Source of the DNA: Actinoplanes cyaneus
GTDB lineage: Bacteria > Actinomycetota > Actinomycetes > Mycobacteriales > Micromonosporaceae
Assembly (NCBI RefSeq): GCF_016862095.1
Contig: NZ_BOMH01000020.1
Location: 1 to 64,000 of the forward strand
Reading direction: 5' to 3'
Length of the DNA stretch: 64,000 nt
The stretch's first letter is position 1. Each line of letters begins with the position of its first letter. The position numbers were made by a program, and so were the translations under genes. Positions 51,302-62,364 of the stretch are shown here, in pieces. The notes under the pieces were generated by a model, which searched no databases, had not been told where the DNA came from, and saw only the letters and a list, made by a program, of their open reading frames with translations.

Positions 51302-51390
51302 GGCCCGCGGTGGCGGCCCGCGGTGGCGGCCCGCGGTGGCGGCCCGCGCCGGGTCGGCACCGTCCGCGCCGGGTCGACACCGCCCGCGCG
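51302..51390. repeat. 13-bp and 22-bp short tandem repeats
   Basis: A GGCCCGCGGTGGC-type 13-bp unit is repeated three times from 51302, followed by two GCGCCGGGTCG-type units of about 22 bp to ~51390. They lie between convergent genes. Confidence 0.75.
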
Positions 51391-51418
51391 GGGCGAAGCC
51401 GTGCAGCGGGATTCCCGG

Positions 51419-51829
51419 TCAGTGGCCGACGACCACGTTGATCATCCAGGGGACACCGAACTTGTCGACGAGCTGGCCGAACTCGTCGCCCCACATCTGC
51501 TTCTCGAAGGGGACGTGGACGGTGCCGCCGTCGGCGAGCTTGTCCCAGAAGTCGCGCAGGTTGTCGCCAGCATCGCCGCTGATGCTGACCGTGTTGGTGT
51601 TGCCCGGGGTGAACGGCATGCCGGGCGGGAGGTCCGACGCCATCAGCGTGTAGCCCTGCGGGGTCTCCAGCATCGCGTGCATCACCTTGTCCTTGATCGA
51701 CTCGTCGGGCGCGCCGAACTCGCCGAACGTGTTGACCCGCAGCTCGCCGCCGAAGACGGACCGGTAGAACTCCACGGCCTCGCGGGCGTTGCCGTCGAAC
51801 GTCAGGTACGGATTGAGTCGGGACGTCAT
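51419..51829 (-). CDS. VOC-family (PhnB-like) protein
   Basis: This 136-aa protein of the vicinal oxygen chelate superfamily is PhnB-type. NPYLTFDGNAREAVEFYRSVFGGEL is the family start, and PFEKQMWGDEFGQLVDKFGVPWMIN near the end is diagnostic. Many members bind small molecules or do glyoxalase-type chemistry, but the reaction here is unknown. ATG 51829 is chosen because GGGAG lies 7 nt upstream. Confidence 0.88.
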   Translation of the reverse strand: MTSRLNPYLTFDGNAREAVEFYRSVFGGELRVNTFGEFGAPDESIKDKVMHAMLETPQGYTLMASDLPPGMPFTPGNTNTVSISGDAGDNLRDFWDKLADGGTVHVPFEKQMWGDEFGQLVDKFGVPWMINVVVGH

Positions 51830-51847
51830 CACAGGCTCCCTTGCCAT

Positions 51848-52167
51848 CGATTGCTGTCACCCGGCACGGTAGACCCACCCCCTGACGTTTTCCGGGGATC
51901 GCGGCAGCCGTACCCGGACGAGACCCCGGACGAGGGGTGACCGTGCCCCGCCGCGGAGGCCGCCCTGGAGGGCTTTGCGTTCTGGGCCGGCCACGGCCCT
52001 GCGAAGCCCGCAAGGGTCCCCGCGGGAGCGACGATCCGGACCACAGCGGAGAGAGGCAAGGAAGACTTTGATCTTGATGGCAGGACATCGGCCGGGATCT
52101 CTCCGCATGGTGGGTGCCATTGATGCGAAGAGATCCCGGCCCTACTCAGGGACCTGACCAGAATCGG
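51848..52167. other. Intergenic region downstream of ppdK
   Basis: This 320-bp gap between genes on the minus strand holds the ppdK terminator (52090-52141). The remainder is GC-rich, with short partial open frames that lack starts. I see no gene. Confidence 0.6.
52090..52141 (-). terminator. Terminator-like hairpin after ppdK
   Basis: GGCCGGGATCTCT (52090-52102) pairs perfectly with AGAGATCCCGGCC (52129-52141), and CGCAT/ATGCG adds a second stem within the loop. It lies 27 nt past the ppdK stop. Confidence 0.7.
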
Positions 52168-54846
<2,679 letters not shown>

Positions 54847-55178
54847 GCCGCACCCACCTCCGCCTAAGAATCCGCGGCTTAACTTGTTCAGTGCCCCGGG
54901 ATTCGTAAGGCTAAGCGTGGGTGCGGCTAATAGTTAACAGTGCCGTGGCTTTTTCCACACCGGTGCGTGGACGGGTGTTCGGATCGCGCTCTCTCCGAGC
55001 AGTAACGCGCACGGCGGTGTGACGTGAGCATGCGCAGGCGATCTCGTGAGTGGAGATTCGGTGTCGGCCACCGAGACCCGGAGTGGTCACCGGGCACAGT
55101 AAGACGCCGCTGCGAATTCCACGGGGGAAGAACTCGCAACGGCGCACCGCGAACACTAGACCAACCGCGTCCGGCTGT
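54847..55178. other. Intergenic region between ppdK and lipoprotein genes
   Basis: This 332-bp stretch contains the ppdK ribosome site at its left edge and likely the ppdK promoter (TTAACTTG- and TTAACAG-like motifs around 54880-54940). TTTTCCACA at 54951 is a DnaA-box variant. No gene was seen. Confidence 0.6.
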
Positions 55179-55868
55179 CTATCCCACCCGCTGGACGACC
55201 GAGCCGACCAGCTTCTTCCAGTCCGCCTCGAAGCCCGCCGCGGGCTCCGACTTCTCCAGCTGGTAGATCGCATAGGTGTCCACGAGCACCACGTTGCGCG
55301 AGGTCACGACGGCCACGGCGGTGTCCGCGGTGCCGGGGTGCGTCTTCTCGTAGCTCTTGTGACGAACCAGCACGAACCCGGACCAGGCGCCCTCGTTGAG
55401 CTCGCGCACCTCGACCGTCTCGGTGTAGGCCGGCTCCGACTTGTCCGAGGTCACCGCCGCCGGGACGGAGACCGTGGGGGCGCAGCCGTCGGCGACCGCG
55501 CGCAGCAGCGCCTGCCCGGCTTGCGCCGCTTTGTCGTCCGGGTAGACCAGGGCGAGCTGCTCCAGCGTCTGCGCGCCCTTCTCCCCCTCGTCGGCGAAGG
55601 ACGAGGACACCCGCTCGGCGCCGGGCGGCAGGGCGGGAGCGGGCGTGCTCCCGCCGCAGAAGCTGACCAGCTGCTGCGGGTCGGCGCTGGTCTCGGGAGC
55701 GGTCCAGGTCGGACCGATCTCGGTGGCCTGCAGGAACGCGCCGCGCATGGTGGTCACGTCGATCCGGCCGGCATCCGGCTTGTCGTCGTCCGAACTGCAG
55801 CCGGCCACCGCGAGCAGGGCGAACGCGGCGGCGACGGCGAGCCTGGAGGGTCTGGCGGTCACGAGCAT
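55179..55868 (-). CDS. Secreted lipoprotein
   Basis: This 229-aa lipoprotein has a hydrophobic start with lipobox LAVAGC (Cys near 24) followed by Ser/Asp-rich linker SSDDDKPD, and then a globular domain with two Cys (SFCGGS and DGCAPTV). A pattern with YPDDKAAQAGQALLRAVADGC is shared by sensor-domain (PknH-like) lipoproteins of actinobacteria, so a ligand-sensing role is possible. ATG 55868 is used rather than 55934, because the upstream part is not signal-like. Confidence 0.75.
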   Translation of the reverse strand: MLVTARPSRLAVAAAFALLAVAGCSSDDDKPDAGRIDVTTMRGAFLQATEIGPTWTAPETSADPQQLVSFCGGSTPAPALPPGAERVSSSFADEGEKGAQTLEQLALVYPDDKAAQAGQALLRAVADGCAPTVSVPAAVTSDKSEPAYTETVEVRELNEGAWSGFVLVRHKSYEKTHPGTADTAVAVVTSRNVVLVDTYAIYQLEKSEPAAGFEADWKKLVGSVVQRVG

Positions 55869-55907
55869 CGGGCCATCTTGACAGACTTCCGGCCGTCGGC
55901 GAAAAGC

Positions 55908-55916
55908 TTGTCCACA
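55908..55916 (+). promoter_or_regulatory. DnaA-box-like site TTGTCCACA
   Basis: This site matches exactly the DnaA box favoured in actinomycetes. A second exact copy lies at 58138-58146. They flank the tRNA-like/683-aa gene. Binding is unproven and no dnaA gene is nearby. Confidence 0.45.
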
Positions 55917-56011
55917 GCATCGACGGGGTGTCATCCCCCGCCCACCCAGGGCTGTGGAAAACCGGGCGCACGGCCGATGGCGGGCGCGCTATCGTCGGCC
56001 CGCGACACACA

Positions 56012-56084
56012 CGGCGTGTAGCTCAGCAGCAGAGCACCCGGCTCTTAACCGGGAGGGCGCGGGGGCAGGACCCGCCACGCCGGC
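56012..56084 (+). ncRNA. tRNA-Lys(CUU)-like cloverleaf in the leader of an unknown gene
   Basis: A full cloverleaf can be drawn with perfect stems: acceptor CGGCGTG (56012-56018)/CACGCCG (56076-56082), D stem GCTC/GAGC, anticodon stem CCCGG/CCGGG and T stem GCGGG/CCCGC. T8 and A9 are in place, and the anticodon loop CTCTTAA gives CTT (Lys). The D loop AGCAGCA lacks the GG pair, and the T loop is GGCAGGA instead of TTCRANN; the 3' end is GCA, not CCA. So it cannot make the usual D-T loop contact and is unlikely to be a normal tRNA. It ends 2 nt before the ATG of the 683-aa gene, so it is the 5' leader of that message. TATCGT near 55990 could be its -10. Confidence 0.75.
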
Positions 56085-58136
56085 ATGAGCAGTTACCCAG
56101 AGGGCCAGTGGCAGCGCGCCCTCGACACCGCCTCGGCCCACCCCGATCCGGCCACCCGTGAGCAGGCCCGGGACAGGGCGGCGAGCTGGCTCGGCGCCAT
56201 CCGCGGGATGCTGGGCGGGCGGATTCGCACCGGCTCGCGCACCCCGGTCACCGACCTGCCGGCCTGGGTCACCATCGAGGTGCTGCACGGCGGGTTCGCC
56301 AGTGGCAGGGCTCTCGCCGACCAGCCGCTGCAGCCGTGGGAGCTGGCGTTCCTGCGGCGTCACGGCCTGCCGCGGTCCCGGCAGGCGATGTTCGACCAGC
56401 TGATCGCGCACCCGGAGGAACTGGACACACCGTCGCACGTCGCGCTGCCGGAGGAGGCGGCGCTCCCGGTGCTCGCCTGGCTGCTGCGGGCCGGGGACGA
56501 GGCGTCGGCGTTGAGCCTGCTCGGGCAGATCCTGCCGTTCAGCGGGCGGCTGCGATTCGCGCCCGAGCCGATCGGAACCGGCCAGGTGCCGGGGCCCGAG
56601 ACGGCGTGGCGAGCGACGGCCGGCGAGGTGCGGGCCGCCCTGGAGCGCCGCCGGCCGAACGAGCGGGTCGAGACGATGCGCACGACCCTGCGGGTGTGGA
56701 ACCCGTTCGCGGACCGGATGCTCGAGCTCTGGCTCCGGGCCTGCGTGGACGGGCGTGCCGGCGTACCGCGGGACCTTGATTGGAACCGTGACGCGCGCGC
56801 CCTCCTGGAGGAGTATGCGCAGCTCGCGGCGAAGCATCCGCCGAGCCGGCGGCACGCCGGGCCGAAGGCGAACCTGACCGTGCTGCGCACCGCGGCGCAG
56901 GACGTGCTGGCCGGCCGGCCGTGGCGGCGTGGCCTGGTGCAGACCGTGGTCGACGACATGGTCCGGCGTCGTGGGCCGGGTTTCGCCGCGCTCCGGGCAC
57001 GGCAGGCGCGGGACGCGGCGATCCCGCCGCACCACCTCGCCGCGCACGCGCTCGCCGCCCGGCTGGCCGGGTTCCCGCAGCACACCGGCCTCGTGTCACT
57101 CCCGCCGATCGAGGAGGGAACGCCGCCGTCGATCACCGCCGTGGTGCGTCGCGCCGTCGCCGCGCCCGTGGAAGAGCTGATCGATTCCGGTCTCGTGCCG
57201 TCGGCCGAGGTGCTCGCCCGGCTCGCTCCGCGGATCGCCGCGCAGGCGGTGTCCGCTGCCTACCCCGACCCGGGCCTGCGGGCGCTGATAGCCGGGAACT
57301 ATCTGGCGTTCCGCAACCGGCGCTCGCTGCTGCTGACGAACCTGGAATCGCAGGTGCGGCTGGAGGAGCTGCCCTGGGTCCGGGCGGTCGAGGGCCACAA
57401 GCATCCGGGCGAGAGCCGCGCGGCGGTCGGCGCGGCGCTGCGGCGGCTCGGCGGGCTGACGCTGCGCACGTTCCCGGGCACCCTGATCCCCAATCCGATG
57501 GTCCGTGAGCTGCGGCAACTGAGCCGGGAGGCGTGGCTGGAGCTGCCCTGGGTGGAGGAGCTGGCCGCGGACATCTTCGACGGGCGGTTCGTGGTGAAGT
57601 TCCTGCACGCCGCGCAGCTCGCCGGGGAGTTGCTGTTCGGGACGATCTACGAGTGGTACTACGGGATCGACTACCGCGCGATCGGCCGGATCGACGAGCA
57701 GGACGCGCGGATCTCGCCGCGGTTCGCGACGCTCTGCCGCGAGCGGGCGGGCGTGACCACGGCGTGGGGCGCCCCGGCGCAGAACGGGATGGTCATCGAG
57801 CAGGCCCAGATCCTGACCACGCACAACCTGGCCACCCTGGTGAAGGTCGGGGTCGCGCTCGACCCGGACGGGGCTTCCCGGTGTTTCGCGGCGGCCCGGA
57901 GGCTCGCGGCCCGGCCGCTCGGCCTCACCACGGTCAAGGACATCGCGTACGCGTGGCGGCAGATGATGTTCCACCTGGCCCTGAGCGACGACGTGGCGGG
58001 TTTCGTGGCGGCCCTGCCGTCGGACGGGCCACTCGGTCCGGCGGTCGCCGGGTTGCGCGCGGCGGTCCGCGGCGAGCAGGTCCAGCCGTTCACCGGCTGG
58101 TCGACGAAGCGGCACTGGATGCTCCCGCCCCGCTGA
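56085..58136 (+). CDS. Large conserved-looking protein of unknown function after tRNA-like leader
   Basis: This 683-aa soluble protein is rich in Arg, Ala and Leu, and mostly helical by pattern. No family motif, Walker motif, metal cluster or membrane helix was recognised. Conserved-looking aromatic segments are WNPFADRMLELW near 205 and FGTIYEWYYGIDYRAIGRIDE near 527, with VWA-type motifs absent. Its ATG (56085) begins 2 nt after a tRNA-like cloverleaf and no separate ribosome site is present, so its translation may depend on that structure or on RNA processing. An RNA-linked role, such as binding the tRNA-like element, is speculation from position alone. Confidence 0.7.
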   Translation: MSSYPEGQWQRALDTASAHPDPATREQARDRAASWLGAIRGMLGGRIRTGSRTPVTDLPAWVTIEVLHGGFASGRALADQPLQPWELAFLRRHGLPRSRQAMFDQLIAHPEELDTPSHVALPEEAALPVLAWLLRAGDEASALSLLGQILPFSGRLRFAPEPIGTGQVPGPETAWRATAGEVRAALERRRPNERVETMRTTLRVWNPFADRMLELWLRACVDGRAGVPRDLDWNRDARALLEEYAQLAAKHPPSRRHAGPKANLTVLRTAAQDVLAGRPWRRGLVQTVVDDMVRRRGPGFAALRARQARDAAIPPHHLAAHALAARLAGFPQHTGLVSLPPIEEGTPPSITAVVRRAVAAPVEELIDSGLVPSAEVLARLAPRIAAQAVSAAYPDPGLRALIAGNYLAFRNRRSLLLTNLESQVRLEELPWVRAVEGHKHPGESRAAVGAALRRLGGLTLRTFPGTLIPNPMVRELRQLSREAWLELPWVEELAADIFDGRFVVKFLHAAQLAGELLFGTIYEWYYGIDYRAIGRIDEQDARISPRFATLCRERAGVTTAWGAPAQNGMVIEQAQILTTHNLATLVKVGVALDPDGASRCFAAARRLAARPLGLTTVKDIAYAWRQMMFHLALSDDVAGFVAALPSDGPLGPAVAGLRAAVRGEQVQPFTGWSTKRHWMLPPR

Positions 58137-58137
58137 G

Positions 58138-58146
58138 TTGTCCACA
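58138..58146 (+). promoter_or_regulatory. DnaA-box-like site TTGTCCACA
   Basis: This is the second exact TTGTCCACA, 2 nt past the 683-aa gene stop and about 75 nt upstream of glcD. It could affect expression of glcD or be incidental. Confidence 0.4.
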
Positions 58147-58220
58147 GGCCGTGACTTGGCCGTCGCGTTCGGGGTCGATCGCCGCTAGCGTGATGGCAGG
58201 CGTCAGCGAGGAGGCCGGCG

Positions 58221-59681
58221 ATGACCGACATCGATGCACTGGCGGCACGGCTGCGCGCCGCGATCGGGGCCCGGCAGGTCCTGACCGACCGTCAGGAGCT
58301 GCGGACCTACGAGTGCGACGGGCTCGCGCACTACAAGGTCATCCCCGCCCTGGTCGCGCTGCCGCGGACCGCCGAGCAGGTCGCCGCCGTGGTCCGGGCG
58401 TGCGCGGAGACCGGCACCCCGTTCGTCGCGCGCGGCTCCGGCACCGGGCTGTCCGGGGGCGCGCTGCCGCACGCCGACGGCGTCCTGATCGTGACGTCCC
58501 AGCTGCGCGACATCCTGGAGGTGCGCCCGGAGGACGAGCGCGCCGTCGTCCAGCCCGGCGTGATCAACCTGCACGTGACCCAGGCCGCCACGCCGCACGG
58601 CTATTACTACGCGCCCGACCCGTCCAGCCAGCAGATCTGCTCGATCGGCGGGAACGTGGCGGAGAACTCGGGCGGCGCCCACTGCCTGAAGTATGGATTC
58701 ACCACCAATCACGTGACCGGGCTGGAGGTCGTCACGCCGGACGGTGAGCGGGTCCGGCTGGGCGGCGCCGCACCCGACGCGCCGGGCTACGACCTGCTCG
58801 GCGCGTTCGTCGGCTCGGAGGGGACGCTCGGGGTCGCCACCGAGGTCACGGTCCGGCTGACCCGGTTGCCGGAGACCGTCCGTACGCTGCTGGCGGGCTT
58901 CTCCTCCACCGACCAGGCCGGCGCCGCCACGTCGGCGATCATCGCGGCCGGCGTGGTGCCCGCCGCCATCGAGATGATGGACGCGCTGGCCATCGAGGCC
59001 GCCGAGGCGGCGGTGAGGTGCGGTTATCCGGCCGGCGCGGGCGCGGTGCTGATCGTCGAGCTGGACGGGCCGGCGGCCGAGGTCGCGGCACAGTTCGACG
59101 AGGTCAGCGAGCTCTGCGCGAAGCACGGCGCATTCGAGACGCGGATCGCCGCCGACGACGCCGAGCGGGCGCTGATCTGGCGCGGGCGCAAGTCGGCGTT
59201 CGCCGCTGTCGGCCGGATCAGCCCGGATTACATCGTGCAGGACGGGGTGATCCCCCGCACCGCGCTGCCTGCCGTGCTGCGCCGGATCGGCGAGGTCGCG
59301 GCCGAGCACGGCGTCCGGGTGGCGAACGTGTTCCACGCCGGCGACGGCAACCTGCACCCGCTGGTGCTCTTCGACGACGCGGTGCCCGGCCAGGCGTCGC
59401 GGGCCGAGACGGTGTCCGCGGCGATCCTCGACCTGTGCATCGAGCACGGCGGCTCGATCACCGGCGAGCACGGCGTCGGCGTCGACAAGGCGAAGTACAT
59501 GCCGCGCATGTTCAGCGACGACGACCTGGACACGATGCAGCTGGTGCGGTGCGCCTTCGACCCGGACGGGATCGCGAATCCGGGCAAGGTCTTCCCGACG
59601 CCCCGGCTGTGCGGCGAGCGTCCGGGCCGCCACCAGGGCACCCATCCGCGGCACGAGGCCGGCGTGGCGGAGATCTTCTGA
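58221..59681 (+). CDS. glcD: Glycolate oxidase FAD subunit
   Basis: This 486-aa FAD-binding oxidase of the PCMH (VAO) type has the FAD motif RGSGTGLSGGALP near 73, GNVAENSGGAHCLKYG near 138 and GDGNLHP near 374, and ends with a HGGSITGEHGVGVDK segment. GAGGAGG precedes the ATG. It is the first of three genes whose junctions overlap by 1 nt (TGATG), so they form one operon. Together they oxidise glycolate or D-lactate and pass electrons to the quinone pool. Confidence 0.92.
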   Translation: MTDIDALAARLRAAIGARQVLTDRQELRTYECDGLAHYKVIPALVALPRTAEQVAAVVRACAETGTPFVARGSGTGLSGGALPHADGVLIVTSQLRDILEVRPEDERAVVQPGVINLHVTQAATPHGYYYAPDPSSQQICSIGGNVAENSGGAHCLKYGFTTNHVTGLEVVTPDGERVRLGGAAPDAPGYDLLGAFVGSEGTLGVATEVTVRLTRLPETVRTLLAGFSSTDQAGAATSAIIAAGVVPAAIEMMDALAIEAAEAAVRCGYPAGAGAVLIVELDGPAAEVAAQFDEVSELCAKHGAFETRIAADDAERALIWRGRKSAFAAVGRISPDYIVQDGVIPRTALPAVLRRIGEVAAEHGVRVANVFHAGDGNLHPLVLFDDAVPGQASRAETVSAAILDLCIEHGGSITGEHGVGVDKAKYMPRMFSDDDLDTMQLVRCAFDPDGIANPGKVFPTPRLCGERPGRHQGTHPRHEAGVAEIF

Positions 59682-60871
59682 TGGGCGCCCTGGACGAGCT
59701 GACCTCCCCCGCCGGTGACGGGGACGCCGTCTGCGGGGTGCCGGCCCGGCTGGTGGCGGCGCCCCGGGACACCGCGGAGGCGGCCGCGCTGGTCACGGCC
59801 GCGCGGGGCCTGGCCGTGGTGATCCGCGGCGGCGCGACCAAGCTGGGCTGGGGGCCGCCGCCCCGCGAGCTGGATCTGATCATCGACACGCGCCGGCTGG
59901 CCGGGGTGGTGGAGCACGCCGCCGGCGACCTGATCACGGTGGTCCGCGCCGGGACGCCGATGGCCGAGCTGCACGGCCTGCCCGGGCAGCAGCTCGCGCT
60001 CGACGCGCCGCCGTCGGCGACCGCCGGGGGCACCGTCGCGGCGAACGCCTCCGGTCCGCGGCGGTTGCGCTACGGCACCGCCCGTGACCTGCTGATCGGC
60101 ATCACCGTCGTCCGGCCGGACGGGACGATCACCAAGGCCGGCGGCAAGGTGGTCAAGAACGTCGCCGGCTATGACCTCGGCAAGCTCTACACCGGGGCCT
60201 TCGGCACCCTCGGGTTGATCACCGAGTGCGTGTTCCGGTTGCATCCGGTCCCGGCCGCCTCTTTGTGGGTACGAGCGGTGGCCCCGCCCCTGCACGCGGC
60301 GAAGATCCTGGCCGGGCAGTTCGCGGCCAGCGCCCTCGAGGTCAACGCCGGCCCCGGCGCCGAGCCGGAGCTCGCGGTCCTGCTGGAGGGCACCGCCGCC
60401 GGGGTGCGGGAGCGGGCCGCCGCCGTCGCCGAGCTGCTCGGGGGTGAGGTCTCGCCCGAGCCTCCGCAGTGGTGGGACGTGCCGCCCTGGCCGGCGGACG
60501 GGGTCGGTGTCAAGCTGACCGGGAGGTTGTCGCAGGTCCCGGCGCTGGTGGCGACCGCTGTGGGCGCTGGCGCGACGGTCCGCGGCTCGGCCGGCGCCGG
60601 CGTTCTCTACGCGGGACTCGCCGTCGACCAGGGAGACGCGGGAGTCACCGCCGACCAGAGAACCGTCGAGGCCGGGCGCGCGGTCGAGTTGCTACGGGCC
60701 GCGGCTGTCCGGGCCGGCGGGCACGCGGTGGTGCTGACCGCCCCGGCCGGTGTGCGCGAGACGCTGGACATGTGGGGGCCGGTGCACGGGCTCGCGCTGA
60801 TGCGCCGGGTCAAGGACCAGTTCGATCCGGGCCACCGATTCGCTCCGGGCCGCTTCGTGGGAGGCATCTGA
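59681..60871 (+). CDS. glcE: Glycolate oxidase FAD-binding subunit GlcE
   Basis: This 396-aa protein shares the N-terminal FAD-binding fold with GlcD (RGGATKLGWG near 49 and GGTVAANASGPRR near 116) but is truncated in the C-terminal domain. It forms a complex with GlcD and the iron-sulfur GlcF. ATG overlaps the glcD stop by 1 nt. Confidence 0.92.
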   Translation: MGALDELTSPAGDGDAVCGVPARLVAAPRDTAEAAALVTAARGLAVVIRGGATKLGWGPPPRELDLIIDTRRLAGVVEHAAGDLITVVRAGTPMAELHGLPGQQLALDAPPSATAGGTVAANASGPRRLRYGTARDLLIGITVVRPDGTITKAGGKVVKNVAGYDLGKLYTGAFGTLGLITECVFRLHPVPAASLWVRAVAPPLHAAKILAGQFAASALEVNAGPGAEPELAVLLEGTAAGVRERAAAVAELLGGEVSPEPPQWWDVPPWPADGVGVKLTGRLSQVPALVATAVGAGATVRGSAGAGVLYAGLAVDQGDAGVTADQRTVEAGRAVELLRAAAVRAGGHAVVLTAPAGVRETLDMWGPVHGLALMRRVKDQFDPGHRFAPGRFVGGI

Positions 60872-62292
60872 TGTCCGACGTCGACGCCACCCGGGGCACC
60901 GGGCCGACCCCGCCCGACGCGGTGCGAGCCACCGGGAGCGGCACCGGGCCGACCCCGCCCGACGCGCTGCGGGCCGCCGAGAGCGGCACCGGGGCCTTCG
61001 ACGACCGGCACCGGCCGCGGGCCGATCTCGTGTCGGACTGCGTGCACTGCGGATTCTGCCTGACGACCTGCCCGACGTACGTGTTGTGGGGCGAGGAGAT
61101 GGACTCGCCGCGGGGACGGATCCATCTGATCGCGCAGGGGCTGGAGGGCGAGCCGCTCAGCGACGCGATGGTCGAGCACTTCGACAGGTGTCTGGGCTGC
61201 ATGGCGTGCGTGACCGCGTGCCCGTCCGGGGTGCGCTACGACCGGCTGATCGAGGACACCCGCGCGCAGGTCGAGCGGCGGCATCCGCGCACCGCACGGG
61301 AGCGGGCGCTGCGGGCGGCGATCTTCGCGGTGTTCCCCTATCCGCGGCGGCTGCGATTGCTGCGGGGGCCGTTGTGGGCGTACCAGCGATCGGGTCTGCA
61401 GAGGCTCGTCGCCCGCAGCGGTCTCCTGGAGCGGCTCGCCCCGACCCTGGCCACGCTGGACGCACTCGCGCCGAGGTTGCGGGGCGTGCCCCGGCCGCCC
61501 CGGCGGGTCGCCGCGCACGGCACCCGGCGAGCCGTGGTCGGGATGCTGACCGGCTGTGTGCAGTCGGCGTTCTTCCCGGACGTCAATGCCGCGACGGTCC
61601 GCATCCTCGCCGCCGAGGGGTGTGACGTGGTGATCCCTTCCGGTCAGGGGTGCTGCGGGGCGTTGAGCGTGCACAACGGGCGGCGGGCCGAGGCGGAGGG
61701 GTTCGCGCGACGGCTCGTCGACACGTTCGAACGGTCCGGGATGGACTACTTCGTGGTGAACGCGGCGGGGTGCGGGTCCTCGCTGAAGGAGTACGGGGAG
61801 TTGCTCGCCGACGATCCGGCGTATGCGGCGCGGGCCGCGGCCTTCGCGGCCAAGGTCCGTGACCTGGCGGAGCTGCTGGTGGAGCTGGGTCCCGTGGCGG
61901 TGCGGCATCCCCTGCCGGTGACGGTGGCCTATCACGACGCCTGCCATCTCGCGCACGCGCAGGGCGTCCGGGCACAGCCCCGGGCTCTGCTGCGCGCGAT
62001 CCCCGGGCTGGAGCTGCGGGAGATCGCCGAGGCGGAGATCTGCTGCGGCTCGGCCGGGGTGTGGAACGTGCTGAATCCGGCGCCGGCCGCCGAGCTGGGT
62101 GATCGCAAGGCGGCAGCGGTTCTGGGGACCGGGGCGTCGCTGCTGGTCACCGCGAATCCGGGCTGTCTGATGCAGGTGGCGGCGGCGGTCCGGCGGCAGG
62201 GCGGGTCGATCGCGCTGGCCCACACCGCTCAGGTGCTGGACGCCTCCCTGCGCGGGCTGGGCGCGGCGGCGCTCACCGATCGCCGGGCTTGA
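60871..62292 (+). CDS. glcF: Glycolate oxidase iron-sulfur subunit GlcF
   Basis: This 473-aa protein has two 4Fe-4S ferredoxin motifs (CVHCGFCLTTCPTY and CLGCMACVTACPSG, residues ~56-116) followed by two CCG domains with CCGALS and CCGSAGVWN. It passes electrons from GlcD/GlcE onward. Unusual: the first ~42 residues hold two copies of a 15-residue Gly/Thr/Pro-rich unit (GTGPTPPDAVRATGS), from a 45-bp duplication. Without that extension the protein would start near residue 45. Confidence 0.92.
   Translation: MSDVDATRGTGPTPPDAVRATGSGTGPTPPDALRAAESGTGAFDDRHRPRADLVSDCVHCGFCLTTCPTYVLWGEEMDSPRGRIHLIAQGLEGEPLSDAMVEHFDRCLGCMACVTACPSGVRYDRLIEDTRAQVERRHPRTARERALRAAIFAVFPYPRRLRLLRGPLWAYQRSGLQRLVARSGLLERLAPTLATLDALAPRLRGVPRPPRRVAAHGTRRAVVGMLTGCVQSAFFPDVNAATVRILAAEGCDVVIPSGQGCCGALSVHNGRRAEAEGFARRLVDTFERSGMDYFVVNAAGCGSSLKEYGELLADDPAYAARAAAFAAKVRDLAELLVELGPVAVRHPLPVTVAYHDACHLAHAQGVRAQPRALLRAIPGLELREIAEAEICCGSAGVWNVLNPAPAAELGDRKAAAVLGTGASLLVTANPGCLMQVAAAVRRQGGSIALAHTAQVLDASLRGLGAAALTDRRA
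60895..60984 (+). repeat. 45-bp in-frame tandem duplication at glcF start
   Basis: GGCACCGGGCCGACCCCGCC begins 45-bp units at 60895 and 60940, and a partial third unit starts at 60985. They encode the N-terminal low-complexity extension of GlcF. Confidence 0.88.
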
Positions 62293-62364
62293 CCCCGCCC
62301 GTGGGCGGCCGGGCCCGTAGGCGGCCGGGCCCGTTCCTGACGGCTCGACATTCACGTACGTTGA

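Noticed and set aside
56012..56084. Ordinary tRNA-Lys gene
   Set aside because: The D loop lacks GG and the T loop lacks TTC, the 3' end is not CCA and it runs into a start codon, so it is listed as a tRNA-like ncRNA instead.
55908..58146. Replication origin
   Set aside because: Two DnaA-like boxes alone are not an origin; there is no dnaA, dnaN or AT-rich region.
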